Below are positions 30,725 to 39,099 of a stretch of 41,667 nucleotides of DNA, in pieces. Within the stretch, counting starts at the first letter, position 1. Every line of letters starts with the position of its first letter. The position numbers were made by a program, and so were the translations under genes. The stretch covers positions 1 to 41,667 of the forward strand of contig CAZWVH010000022.1 of NCBI GenBank assembly GCA_964636945.1, given 5' to 3'. The notes below the pieces were generated by a model. That model had not been told where the DNA came from. It did not search any database and saw nothing but the letters and a program-made list of their open reading frames with translations. This DNA comes from CAZADA01 sp964636945. Lineage in GTDB: Bacteria > Pseudomonadota > Alphaproteobacteria > Caulobacterales > Maricaulaceae.

Positions 30725-33046
30725 TTATGGTTGGACGGCTGGCGGGGTGACGCCCATCGACACCAAGCGGTCAAAGCGAAACACCGAAGCAATTTTGGTT
30801 CCGGCCTCTTCGCGGGCAAAATTATGCGCGCGCAATACCTCAGAGGCCGCTTGCGCCCCGTCGCGTTTAAGCGCCACATAAGCCTGAGCAAGGACTGCGC
30901 GGTGCGGCCAGCCCTCATATCCGGCGGCGGCGTATTCCTTGATCATGGTCTGAATTGCGGCCTCCGCCTCGGCGAACTTGCCACGTTCGGCCATCAACTC
31001 CACGTGCCCCACCTGCAGCGTCGGCGAGCCGGGATTAGCGGCGAGATAGACCTCGCGCCATTGCTCATAGTGGCGTTCAGCGTCGTCAAAGCGACCGTCC
31101 AGCACGGCGACCTCAGTCAAGAGAAAATAGGTGTCGGCCATGAAGGGCTGATTGGGGAATTCGGCGCCATCAGCCAAGTTTTTCTCAAGCAACGCTTGAG
31201 CCGCGTCGAGATCGCGGCGCCAATTGACTTCATACCAGGCCAGAAGCGACCGATCGGTGAGAACGCTTTCCACGCTGCCCATGAAGTGGGCCTCATCAAG
31301 CGCAACCAATCGGCGCGCCGCCTCATAGGCGCCGTCATAGTCGAGCAGGCGCTCACTCAGTCGAGCAATCGAATGCCATGCGAGAGTCTGGGTCTCGAGC
31401 GGTGGATCCGTCGCCAGTTGGTCGAAAAACAATTCACGCGCCCGGCGCAGCTCCGCGGGATCGTTCGTCAAAAGTGCGATCCAATACACCGTATTGACGT
31501 GGGCGGCCGACAGGGCGTTCAGGGGAGTGCTGAATTCTGGCTCGACCTCGCGCAATAGTGCGAGCGATCGTTCGCCGCCGTCGACAAAACGTAAAGCCAG
31601 AGCCAATTCATACTTGCCAAGATTGACCAGGGTGGGATCACCGTACTCCTCATTCAGCCAGGGCTCCAACGCCTCAGCCGCTGCTGTGAAATCATTGCGC
31701 GTCACGAATGTTCGGCCCACCGCATAGGCCACAAGCGCGGCCGATTCGCGGTCACGATCGCGTTGAGCGTGGGCTTCTTCGACCCGCTCCAGCAAAAGCT
31801 CGCGCACGCGCGCTTCACCGGCCTCATCGGCAAACACGCGATTGAGTGTGGCGAGCAGCATGTCGGAGACGCGGCCGCTGCGTTGCTCATTGGTCAGCGC
31901 GTGTTCGGCCCGGGCGAGATTGGCGTTGGCTTGTTGCGCAAACATCAGGCTGGCGGCCAGTCCGGAGATGAGGGCGATGATCGCGATGCTCGCGGCGCTG
32001 ACCGTTAAAGGATAGCGTTGAAGATACTTACCGATGCGATAGCCTCGCCCTCCCCCACGCGCGGAGACAGGCTGGGTGTTAAGAAATGCCAAAATATCGA
32101 TCATCAGCGCGTCGGCGCTGGCATACCGATCCTGAGGCGATACGGCGGTGGCGCGCTCCACGATTGCAGCCAAATCGCGATGGCCAATGCCGGGCTGATC
32201 AATTGCGACGCCGCCATCGTCCCTCCGTTCCGGCAGTCGCCCGGTGAGCAAGAGGTGGGTCAGCACGCCGAGCCCGAACACATCGGTCGCAGCGCCCACC
32301 GGTTCGCCGAACAATTGCTCGGGCGCCGCGGTGGCCAACGTCATCGGTCCGGGCCCCGCCGCATCGTCCTCATCGAGCAAGGAGGCAATGCCAAAATCGA
32401 TGAGCTTCACGTGACCTTCGGCGTTCACCAGCACGTTCGAGGCTTTAATGTCGCAATGGAGCACCAGACGCGCATGGGCGTGGCTGACCGCGCGGCAAAG
32501 TTCGGCCATCAGCGCCAGACGCGCTTTGCGGTCGCCCCCATGCTCTTCGCAATGCCGATCGATCGGCTGGCCATTGACAAACTCCATCACCATGAAGGGG
32601 CGACCATCGGGCGCCGACCCGCCATCTATGATCCGGGTGACCCCGGGATGATCGAGACGCGCCAGACGTTCGCGTTCGCGGTCGAAGGCCGCCGCTTGGG
32701 ACCCGCTCAGCCGTCCGCGGATCAATTTGAGCGCCACTGTTTGCTCGTAAAGCCCGTCAGCGCGTTCGGCGCGATAGACCTCGCCCATGCCGCCGGCGTC
32801 GATCAGATTCTCGATCCGCCAGACGCCGATGTGGTCGCCGGCGTCGAGGCCAGGCATGTCGGGTGCGGCGCCATCAGCCGACGTGCGCATGAAGGTGTGG
32901 CCATTGACATGGCGCCGGGCCAGGCGCCTGACGGCGTCGAATGCATCTGGGTCGCGGGAACGCAAGTGCGATAGCCGCTCCTCCGCCTCTGGCGCGGACA
33001 ACGTCGCCAGCGTGTCAGCCTCATTGATGATGGCTCGCCAATCCAC
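30725..33046 (-). CDS. Hanks-type Ser/Thr protein kinase with a membrane helix and a TPR-like C-terminal region
   Basis: 773 residues. After about 70 residues comes the kinase domain: glycine loop LIDAGGMGEVYRAE, Lys107 in VALKLIRG, catalytic loop HCDIKASNVLV (Asp199, Asn204), Asp217 in DFG, and AAPEQLF. The loop has HCD instead of HRD, a non-RD arrangement, which usually means activation does not depend on activation-loop phosphorylation. One membrane helix at about 347-369 follows. The extracytoplasmic part (about 370-773) is helical with TPR-like pairs (ALEPWLNEEYGDPTLVNLGKYELALALRF, DDAERHYEQWREVYLA), probably a sensor. Kinases of this build often lie next to an ECF sigma-factor gene; none is here. 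Its own gene ends 92 bases before TetR. Confidence 0.88.
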   Translation of the reverse strand: MDWRAIINEADTLATLSAPEAEERLSHLRSRDPDAFDAVRRLARRHVNGHTFMRTSADGAAPDMPGLDAGDHIGVWRIENLIDAGGMGEVYRAERADGLYEQTVALKLIRGRLSGSQAAAFDRERERLARLDHPGVTRIIDGGSAPDGRPFMVMEFVNGQPIDRHCEEHGGDRKARLALMAELCRAVSHAHARLVLHCDIKASNVLVNAEGHVKLIDFGIASLLDEDDAAGPGPMTLATAAPEQLFGEPVGAATDVFGLGVLTHLLLTGRLPERRDDGGVAIDQPGIGHRDLAAIVERATAVSPQDRYASADALMIDILAFLNTQPVSARGGGRGYRIGKYLQRYPLTVSAASIAIIALISGLAASLMFAQQANANLARAEHALTNEQRSGRVSDMLLATLNRVFADEAGEARVRELLLERVEEAHAQRDRDRESAALVAYAVGRTFVTRNDFTAAAEALEPWLNEEYGDPTLVNLGKYELALALRFVDGGERSLALLREVEPEFSTPLNALSAAHVNTVYWIALLTNDPAELRRARELFFDQLATDPPLETQTLAWHSIARLSERLLDYDGAYEAARRLVALDEAHFMGSVESVLTDRSLLAWYEVNWRRDLDAAQALLEKNLADGAEFPNQPFMADTYFLLTEVAVLDGRFDDAERHYEQWREVYLAANPGSPTLQVGHVELMAERGKFAEAEAAIQTMIKEYAAAGYEGWPHRAVLAQAYVALKRDGAQAASEVLRAHNFAREEAGTKIASVFRFDRLVSMGVTPPAVQP

Positions 33047-33256
33047 AAGCGCAGCCCTATCCCGTTGTCGCTCGCTCCAGATCAGCGCGTTTATGATGCG
33101 AATTGGGCGGGAGAGTGGCGAGGTATGGGAGTGCAGTTTATCGGCGCCTGTTTAGCATGATGGCATGGGCGTTGACCGATTTTCTGACAAAGCTTGCCCA
33201 GGCTTTCGCTATGGCGCATGTGTCGTCGATCGAGACGCGAACACACGGGGAAGCCA

Positions 33257-34312
33257 ATGCCGCGCTTGGGTCGATTGCTTGCAATGCTCTGTACACTGGT
33301 TGGCGTTACGAATTGCGCGAGCGTGACCATCAGCGAGTCAGTTGATTCGCTTGAAAACCTTTCGCCGTCTCTCTTCACATGTCCCGACACGGTTGACTTG
33401 CGCAGCGTCCGTGAGGATCTGCGCGAAACGGAAACAGCTCGGGTCGCGGCGCCAAGCGTGAACAGCCAGCGTTCGGCTGACCTACACCGCAAGGCCCAAT
33501 TGGCGCGCGCTTCATACGATATGTATGACGCATTTGTGGAGACGGGCGATCCGATGCTCGCCGCGCCGGACCTTGGCGTTGAGATTGAAGGGTTCATCTA
33601 TGGCGAGCCAGGGCCGGACACCGAGCGCGCACGTCTCCGCTCTGATGGACCGACATTCTATGGATTTGTCGCCATCGAACCCGACACCCGTCGACGCCAC
33701 GTGGTGTTTCGCGGCACGTCGGAGCCTGCGGAATGGGCGCGCAATCTGCAGGCGCGGCAAGTGACGTTCCCTCAAGGAGGAAGCGTGCATCGCGGTTTCT
33801 ATACAATCTACCAAAGCCTGCAATTGGGCGAGACAGGCGACCGAAGCGCATTCCTGGATCAACTCGGCGCGGGCCTGCCGCCGGCGACCCACACCACGTT
33901 TATCGGCCACAGCCTGGGCGGTGCATTGGCCGCGATTGCCGCGATAGACGCCACTGACGAGGCGTGGGCGGCAGACAATCCGGATTTGTCACTCGTCACG
34001 TTTGCTTCGCCACGGCCGGGTGACCATACTTTCGCTGCATTGGCGCAACCGCTCAGCTCGAAAACGCGCGTGTGCAACGTGGTGGATATTGTCCCTGGCG
34101 TGCCTGTGAGTTTGCCCAATTACGATTACACACATATCGGCGACGTCGTGGCGCTGTCCTCTTTTGATTATGGCGACACGCTTGACAATACCCTAGAAGA
34201 ACGCGGCCTACAGATTAACTGTTGGCACTCAATGCGCAGCTATCGGTTCATGCTCGACCCGATGGCGCGGACCTTCGATCTTGGCGCATGTTTAGTGGGC
34301 GATCAGCAATAA
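33257..34312 (+). CDS. Class-3 (alpha/beta-hydrolase) lipase, exported
   Basis: 351 residues. The N-terminus (MPRLGRLLAMLCTLVGVTNCASV) resembles a lipoprotein signal, although the lipobox VTNC has Asn before the Cys, so lipidation is uncertain. The hydrolase domain has the strand HVVFRGTSEPAEWARNL, nucleophile in GHSLGGALAAIAA (Ser about 217), Asp in VVDIVPGVP and a His near the end (NCWHSMRSYRF), the class-3 lipase order. It would hydrolyse glycerolipids or other esters at the cell envelope. GGGG sits six bases before the ATG at 33257; an ATG at 33194 would add 21 basic residues that spoil the signal. It stands alone, divergent from the kinase. Confidence 0.82.
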   Translation: MPRLGRLLAMLCTLVGVTNCASVTISESVDSLENLSPSLFTCPDTVDLRSVREDLRETETARVAAPSVNSQRSADLHRKAQLARASYDMYDAFVETGDPMLAAPDLGVEIEGFIYGEPGPDTERARLRSDGPTFYGFVAIEPDTRRRHVVFRGTSEPAEWARNLQARQVTFPQGGSVHRGFYTIYQSLQLGETGDRSAFLDQLGAGLPPATHTTFIGHSLGGALAAIAAIDATDEAWAADNPDLSLVTFASPRPGDHTFAALAQPLSSKTRVCNVVDIVPGVPVSLPNYDYTHIGDVVALSSFDYGDTLDNTLEERGLQINCWHSMRSYRFMLDPMARTFDLGACLVGDQQ

Positions 34313-34322
34313 GTTTCAGCTC

Positions 34323-35384
34323 TCAGCCGCCAATGGCTTGAGCAAAGGAGGCCGGGTCCACATTGCCGCCAGAGGCCACAACGGCCACCCGCTTGCCGCG
34401 CAGATCAATCCGGCCCATCAGCACGGCTGCAAGCGCCGCGGCGCCGCCCGGCTCGAGCACGATCTTCATACGCCGGAAGGCAAACGCCATGGCCGCTTGC
34501 ACTTCGGGGTCGGTCGCCACCACGCCGCCAGCCAAATTACGTTGATTGATGGAGAATGTGATCGATCCAGGCATGGGCGTGATGATGGCGTCGCAAATGG
34601 AGCCCGACTTGCGCTCGTTTGAAATCCGATGGCCCGCTTGGAGCGAACGGCGATGGTCATCAAAGCCTGCAGGCTCGGCGGCGTAGATCTGTGCATCGCA
34701 GCTCAAACCGCGCGCGGCCAAGCCGATTCCCGCGATCAAGCCGCCGCCGCCAGCACAACAGACAATCACCTCCGGATCGCCCATGCGCTCACGCATCTCG
34801 CGCACGATCTCCAGACCTGCTGTCCCTTGGCCGGCAATGGTGTCGCGGTGATCGTAGGGCGGCGACAACACCGCGCCAGTGCGCTCAGCGATATCCAGGG
34901 CGATGGCTTCACGATCATCGGTTTCGCGGTTGTAGTGGACAATCGTCGCGCCGCGGGCGAGCACACCGGTGACTTTGGTGCGCGGGGCGTCTTCAGGCAT
35001 AACGATGGTGGCTTTAAAGCCCATCAGCCGTGATGCTTCAGCCACGCCTTGGGCGTGATTACCCGACGAATAGGCCACCACGCCGCATTCGCTCGCTTGC
35101 TCGGCGTTGAGTGAGAGCAGATTCACCGCACCGCGAAACTTAAATGAACCCGTGCGTTGCAGGTTCTCGCATTTGACCAACACGTCCGCGCCCGTGACCC
35201 GGTCCAATACAGGCGCTGAAAGCATGGGCGTGGGGTAAACATAATTGGCGATGCGCTCTGCAGCGGCTTCTATTTCGGCGAAGCTCGGGGCGGCGGTGAT
35301 ATCGCGCGCCTCCGCGTCCATTGCGTGAAGCGGGACGGCCTGGATCTCGTCTGCGGGATTTCCTTCTGCGGTCTGGGCGCGCAT
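34323..35384 (-). CDS. PLP-dependent threonine/serine dehydratase family enzyme
   Basis: 353 residues, fold-type II PLP enzyme. PLP-binding Lys82 is in GSFKFRGA, the Ser-Gly-Asn loop in YSSGNHAQGVA, and the glycine loop in VCCAGGGGLIAG; the last residues VVASGGNVD are typical of threonine dehydratase and serine/aspartate racemase relatives. There is no C-terminal regulatory (ACT) domain, so it is the short, catabolic-like type. Deamination of threonine or serine to a 2-oxoacid, or 3-hydroxyaspartate dehydratase/serine racemase activity, are all possible. GAGGAG lies about eight bases before the ATG at 35384. About 30 residues at the start are extra. Separate from the Rieske operon upstream, 99 bases away. 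Confidence 0.88.
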   Translation of the reverse strand: MRAQTAEGNPADEIQAVPLHAMDAEARDITAAPSFAEIEAAAERIANYVYPTPMLSAPVLDRVTGADVLVKCENLQRTGSFKFRGAVNLLSLNAEQASECGVVAYSSGNHAQGVAEASRLMGFKATIVMPEDAPRTKVTGVLARGATIVHYNRETDDREAIALDIAERTGAVLSPPYDHRDTIAGQGTAGLEIVREMRERMGDPEVIVCCAGGGGLIAGIGLAARGLSCDAQIYAAEPAGFDDHRRSLQAGHRISNERKSGSICDAIITPMPGSITFSINQRNLAGGVVATDPEVQAAMAFAFRRMKIVLEPGGAAALAAVLMGRIDLRGKRVAVVASGGNVDPASFAQAIGG

Positions 35385-35483
35385 GAACTCATTCTCCTCA
35401 ACACACACTGCAATGCGCCGGTGTAAACGACACACTTAGCACGGATCACGGCGGGAGTGAGGCGTTCGCTGCGTTGCGGAAAT

Positions 35484-36332
35484 CTAGAGACGAACGAGGC
35501 TCGATGGATCGATGCGGAACTCGGTGAAATCGCGCTCTACAATGCGCCCTTCAGCGCGCACGGGGTCGGCCACAAATGGCAATATTTCATCGTGCAATGG
35601 GCCGCCATCAGGACCCGTCAACAGGAACACGCGCTCGCGGCCCACAGCGTTGCGGGCATAAAATGCGGGCGGTAGGCCTGACTTGATGCATAACGCCGCG
35701 CACGCCTTATGCACTTTGCCCGAGGAGGGGCGCATGGCGCCGAAATAGCACTTGGTGTCGAGGATTTCCCCGCGGAGGACAGCGGCGCCGACGTCTTGCG
35801 CTCCAGCAGCCGATTGGCCTAACCCGCCCGCTCCAGTCAAATCATTGATCGTACGCTGATCAAGATTTGCCGGGCGCACCCAATTGGGACCGTCAACCAC
35901 GGAGACCATTGTGTGCTCACCGCGTTGGATCAGCGTGCCGCGGACAGCGATCAACCCGTTCTCGGCCGCAGCTTGGGCGGCCTCCAAGCGAGGAACCACA
36001 CCGCATTTACCTAAGCATCCCAACAATGACGCTCGTGGCAGGGCTCCGTTTTCACGCACCGCTCCATCCAGATCGACTTGGGCGAGCACCTGCACGGCAG
36101 GATAGGGGCGCGCTATGAGCCGCCCAACAAAATCGCGGACATCGCCCTGGTCCCAAGTTCCCGGTCCAGGCGCGTCTTGGACGGCGGCGAGGCCGGCCGC
36201 TGCAGCCATGCCAGCGCCAATCAGCGCCACGCCTGCGCCAAGCAGGAATCGCCGGTCCACGCCCGGCAGATTGGCGTCCCAACCAATGAAGAAATCATCG
36301 CCGACTTTAGGGCGGATGGGGGATTTGCTCAT
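35484..36332 (-). CDS. Tat-type, Cys-rich membrane-anchored protein of the Rieske operon
   Basis: 282 residues, not a named family. The twin-arginine motif DRRFLLG (R27-R28) precedes a hydrophobic helix (29-51), suggesting Tat-dependent export as a folded, perhaps cofactor-bearing protein. Beyond it lie five cysteines: C106 and C110 (LLGCLGKCGV) and C195, C211, C215 in DTKCYFGAMRPSSGKVHKACAALCIKSG, a spacing that could bind an iron-sulfur cluster, heme or metal. The same stretch occurs, to my recollection, beside ferric-reductase-like proteins in other bacteria. It overlaps the ferric-reductase-Rieske gene by ATGA and is the last gene of the six-gene operon. An electron acceptor in the periplasm is a fair guess. 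Confidence 0.72.
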   Translation of the reverse strand: MSKSPIRPKVGDDFFIGWDANLPGVDRRFLLGAGVALIGAGMAAAAGLAAVQDAPGPGTWDQGDVRDFVGRLIARPYPAVQVLAQVDLDGAVRENGALPRASLLGCLGKCGVVPRLEAAQAAAENGLIAVRGTLIQRGEHTMVSVVDGPNWVRPANLDQRTINDLTGAGGLGQSAAGAQDVGAAVLRGEILDTKCYFGAMRPSSGKVHKACAALCIKSGLPPAFYARNAVGRERVFLLTGPDGGPLHDEILPFVADPVRAEGRIVERDFTEFRIDPSSLVRL

Positions 36333-37390
36333 GCTGCAGCTCCTGGGATCAAGGCGGGTTCAACGCGCGTGCCGGCCGGGTTTGCGTCTTGATGGACAAA
36401 CACCTCGCCGTTTTCGATTTTCACGCGATAGGTGGGGATCCGCTCGGAAAACGGCGGGGGAGAAACCCCGTCCTCGGGCCGATACTGAAAGCCGTGCCAT
36501 GGGCAGGTGACCAACCCTTGCTTGATGCAGCCCTCGCCCAGCGGTCCGGCCTGGTGGCGGCAAACATTGGACACCGCCGAAACTTTGCCGTCATAGCGGA
36601 ATACGGCAACGCGTTCGCCGCCCTTCAGCACAGCGATCACCGCTTTATTCTCCGGAATGTCGCCAACAGGGCCAACACTGACCCAGCCTTCCGCATCCGC
36701 TGCGATTTGGTGCGCGCCATCCTTGCCGGTCTCACGCCAGCCAGTGATCAGGTGGAGCAGGATGACCACCACCGCGCTCGCCCCAGTCACAATGGGATAG
36801 ACGAGACTCTTTTCGCCCTGTACCGCGCCCAACATCACATGCGCCACCAGCAGCGCATAGGCGAAATACACCCCCATGTGCAGGCTCTTCCACACGCGCG
36901 GGCCCAGATTGGCGTTGTGGAAATCATGGCTGGTGGCGGCCATCAGGAACAAAATCACCAGCGCGATGAAACCCAGGCTTTCAAACGGAAATTCCTGGAT
37001 CAGACCATAATTGGGGTTGGAAGCGAACAGCGAGACAAAAACGTTGGTCTCTGAAAAGCCATGATACCACATGAGCACAAGGCCAGCGTGGATCAGGGCC
37101 AGAATGAATGTGGTCACGCCCAGGTGCCGCCGGTTGTAGAGCACGGGCTTGAACCGGGGCGTTAATCGCGCGAGTGGGCCAATTATCAAAATGAACGTCA
37201 GCAGGGCGAAGGCTGCGACCCCAAAGGCCCGGATCAGGACCTGCACAGGATGCAAGCTTTCGCCCGGCGGCATGGCGATGAAGGACACCACCACAAACGC
37301 GGCCAGGAACCCGCCCACCCCGAGAATGAGGAAGGTGTCATACCATTTCTTGAATGGCGTCCATTGGATTGCTTTGTAGTCGTGGCTCAT
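36329..37390 (-). CDS. Ferric-reductase-like di-heme membrane protein with a C-terminal Rieske domain
   Basis: 353 residues. Six or seven helices form a ferric-reductase-like (NOX/YedZ type) core. Histidine pairs spaced 12 and 13 residues apart, H89/H101 (RRHLGVTTFILALIHAG) and H171/H184 (LHMGVYFAYALLVAH), could bind two stacked hemes. From about 240 a Rieske ferredoxin domain follows: C277-x-H279-x16-C296-x2-H299 (VCRHQAGPLGEG, CPWHGFQY), ligating a 2Fe-2S cluster. It would carry electrons across the inner membrane between a soluble donor and the exported Cys-rich protein. ATGA overlaps with both neighbours. Confidence 0.85.
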   Translation of the reverse strand: MSHDYKAIQWTPFKKWYDTFLILGVGGFLAAFVVVSFIAMPPGESLHPVQVLIRAFGVAAFALLTFILIIGPLARLTPRFKPVLYNRRHLGVTTFILALIHAGLVLMWYHGFSETNVFVSLFASNPNYGLIQEFPFESLGFIALVILFLMAATSHDFHNANLGPRVWKSLHMGVYFAYALLVAHVMLGAVQGEKSLVYPIVTGASAVVVILLHLITGWRETGKDGAHQIAADAEGWVSVGPVGDIPENKAVIAVLKGGERVAVFRYDGKVSAVSNVCRHQAGPLGEGCIKQGLVTCPWHGFQYRPEDGVSPPPFSERIPTYRVKIENGEVFVHQDANPAGTRVEPALIPGAAA

Positions 37391-37890
37391 GGAGCGTCCC
37401 CTTCAGGGTCGTCGAGGGAAGACTTGTCAGTGCTGGCGTCATGTGGGAACGCCGCTGAAAACTTTTCGATCTCCTCATTGGGAATACCATGTTCATGCAT
37501 AAGGGTGACGACGAAGTCTGGAGAGACATCCTCTCGATCCGCGCCTTCCACATCCGCGACGAGCGCTTGCCACGCATAACGATCGGCCCCCGCCTGCTGC
37601 ATGCGCTGAAGCAAATAGTTGGTTTCCAGATTGGCGAAGCGGTCATGGCTGTCCTGAACATCCGTTCGGTTCCCCAAGACTGCATCGGCTTCCTCAATCT
37701 CGAGCGTGGCGTCACTGCGAACGTCTTGTTCGAATATGCGGTTAACGCGCTGCTCCGCCTCGCCTTCAAAGGCATTGACCGTTTCTTCAGGATCGGGACG
37801 AACTTGGACCGATACATAAATTACCGAGGCGATCGCGACGGCGAGCACCGTCCAGATCAGCGCGTGGGCGCGGCGTTGACTACGCGTCAC
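37387..37890 (-). CDS. Hypothetical single-pass membrane protein of the Rieske operon
   Basis: 167 residues. One N-terminal membrane helix (about 10-27: ALIWTVLAVAIASVIYVSV) is followed by an acidic helical domain with no cysteine, rich in Glu/Asp (EEADAVLGNRTDVQDSHDRFANLETNYLLQRM). No family recognised. It overlaps the next gene by four bases and the previous by eleven, so its expression is tied to the operon. It might be a scaffold or docking subunit for the membrane redox protein (inference from context only). Confidence 0.65.
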   Translation of the reverse strand: MTRSQRRAHALIWTVLAVAIASVIYVSVQVRPDPEETVNAFEGEAEQRVNRIFEQDVRSDATLEIEEADAVLGNRTDVQDSHDRFANLETNYLLQRMQQAGADRYAWQALVADVEGADREDVSPDFVVTLMHEHGIPNEEIEKFSAAFPHDASTDKSSLDDPEGDAP

Positions 37891-38104
37891 GAGGCTTCTC
37901 CCCTGCGATCAGTTTCCCGAGAAAAATCGGCCACAACCCGGCGCAGCCCCAATAGATCAGAAATCGCGCCTGGATCGGAGCAGTCTTGAGATTCGGATCA
38001 ATGCGCGCGCCTGCAAACGTCACGATAACCAGCGCCACCAAACCGCCGATCACAACGTATATGAGCAAGCCAAGCACCAGTGTTTCTGCGAATTGTTCGG
38101 TCAT
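37880..38104 (-). CDS. Small two-helix membrane protein of the Rieske operon
   Basis: 74 residues with two membrane helices (LVLGLLIYVVIGGLVALVIVTFAG and ARFLIYWGCAGLWPIFLGKLIAG) separated by a short polar loop (ARIDPNLKTAPIQ). No family recognised. It overlaps both neighbours (11 and 4 bases), which supports it as a translated gene. A small subunit or assembly factor of the membrane redox complex is plausible. Confidence 0.65.
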   Translation of the reverse strand: MTEQFAETLVLGLLIYVVIGGLVALVIVTFAGARIDPNLKTAPIQARFLIYWGCAGLWPIFLGKLIAGEKPRDA

Positions 38105-39090
38105 GCACCCTCCTCTACGGCGTCGATCATGGCGTGCGCCTCCTGCCAGATCTCCGCGTCCAGAACGCTATCCACTGGCAAATTTTGATTGACGGTCAAC
38201 CCGCGCCCGCTCGCCATTTTGAACACGGCGCGCGCCGCCGGCGGCGGCTCGTCAAACATCATATCCGTGATCGGAACTTGCACATCGCCCACGCTGAGCG
38301 ACCAAGTGTGCATCAGCTCACGCACTTGGGACATGGGTAACGCGCCAAGGGTTTTGGGAGCCGGAGAACGCCGCCTGAATTTGTCTAGAAAAGATGGACG
38401 AGCTGGCGCCACGCAAATCACATAGTCGGCGGCCGGCGGCAGCGCCGTAACCACGCCGCGGCCCCAAACCATACACCGCTGCGGCCCATCGACATCGCCA
38501 AGATCAAACCACATGATCAGTGGGATAAACGCATCCGCGCCCGCTTCCGCGACAGTGCGCTGTAATGCGGCGCGATCACGGTTCCAGAGCCAGGCGTCAG
38601 CGATGGCGGACGACGGCGCCAACTCGGGCGGTTCTGCATTTTGCTGGGAGGAAAACGCCCGATGCGCAAAGCGATTGCCCGCATTCCAACCGCTGAGAAA
38701 TGCTTCCTTGCTAAACGGACCGTCGCCCATGCCATGCATTTGTGGATCTTCAATTTCCGGCCCGAAATGGGCAATCACTTCCGCGAGTTCCTCAGCGGCC
38801 TCCAATCCAAAGATGTGGGGACGAAAATAATTGATGTCGAAGTGTAAATGCGGGCCTTCCGGTTTGTCACCGTCACGCTCAACCCAGGTGAAGTTGAAAT
38901 ACACTCCCGTATCCGGGTTTGAGTAAAACCAGTCGAACTGTTCGAAATCGATGGGCTGGTCATAGTCAGGATCTCGAGGATCGCCAATCGGCGGTCCGCT
39001 TGCTGATGAATAATGCGCGCGCCCTTCGAAAAACGCGGATACGGTTTCGAAACTCAATCGACCGCGACGAAGGAAAAGGTCATAGCTCAT
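38101..39090 (-). CDS. Unrecognised soluble protein of the Rieske operon
   Basis: 329 residues, no signal peptide or membrane segment. The start MSYDLFLRRGRLSFETVSAFFEGRAHY is reminiscent of the MSYDLYF... starts common to many uncharacterised bacterial proteins. The middle is rich in Trp/Tyr/Phe and in acidic residues (FDWFYSNPDTGVYFNFTWVERDGDKPEGPHLHFDINYF). No cofactor motif is visible; there are only two cysteines. It lies nine bases after the Rieske-glutamate-synthase gene and overlaps the small membrane gene by ATGA. Its tight placement suggests a role in the pathway, which I cannot name. Confidence 0.7.
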   Translation of the reverse strand: MSYDLFLRRGRLSFETVSAFFEGRAHYSSASGPPIGDPRDPDYDQPIDFEQFDWFYSNPDTGVYFNFTWVERDGDKPEGPHLHFDINYFRPHIFGLEAAEELAEVIAHFGPEIEDPQMHGMGDGPFSKEAFLSGWNAGNRFAHRAFSSQQNAEPPELAPSSAIADAWLWNRDRAALQRTVAEAGADAFIPLIMWFDLGDVDGPQRCMVWGRGVVTALPPAADYVICVAPARPSFLDKFRRRSPAPKTLGALPMSQVRELMHTWSLSVGDVQVPITDMMFDEPPPAARAVFKMASGRGLTVNQNLPVDSVLDAEIWQEAHAMIDAVEEGA

Positions 39091-39099
39091 GAACTGCGC

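Noticed and set aside
32018..32974. Long plus-strand open frame of 318 codons opposite the kinase gene
   Set aside because: It mirrors the kinase codons, has no recognisable domain and no SD; the minus-strand kinase has full catalytic motifs.
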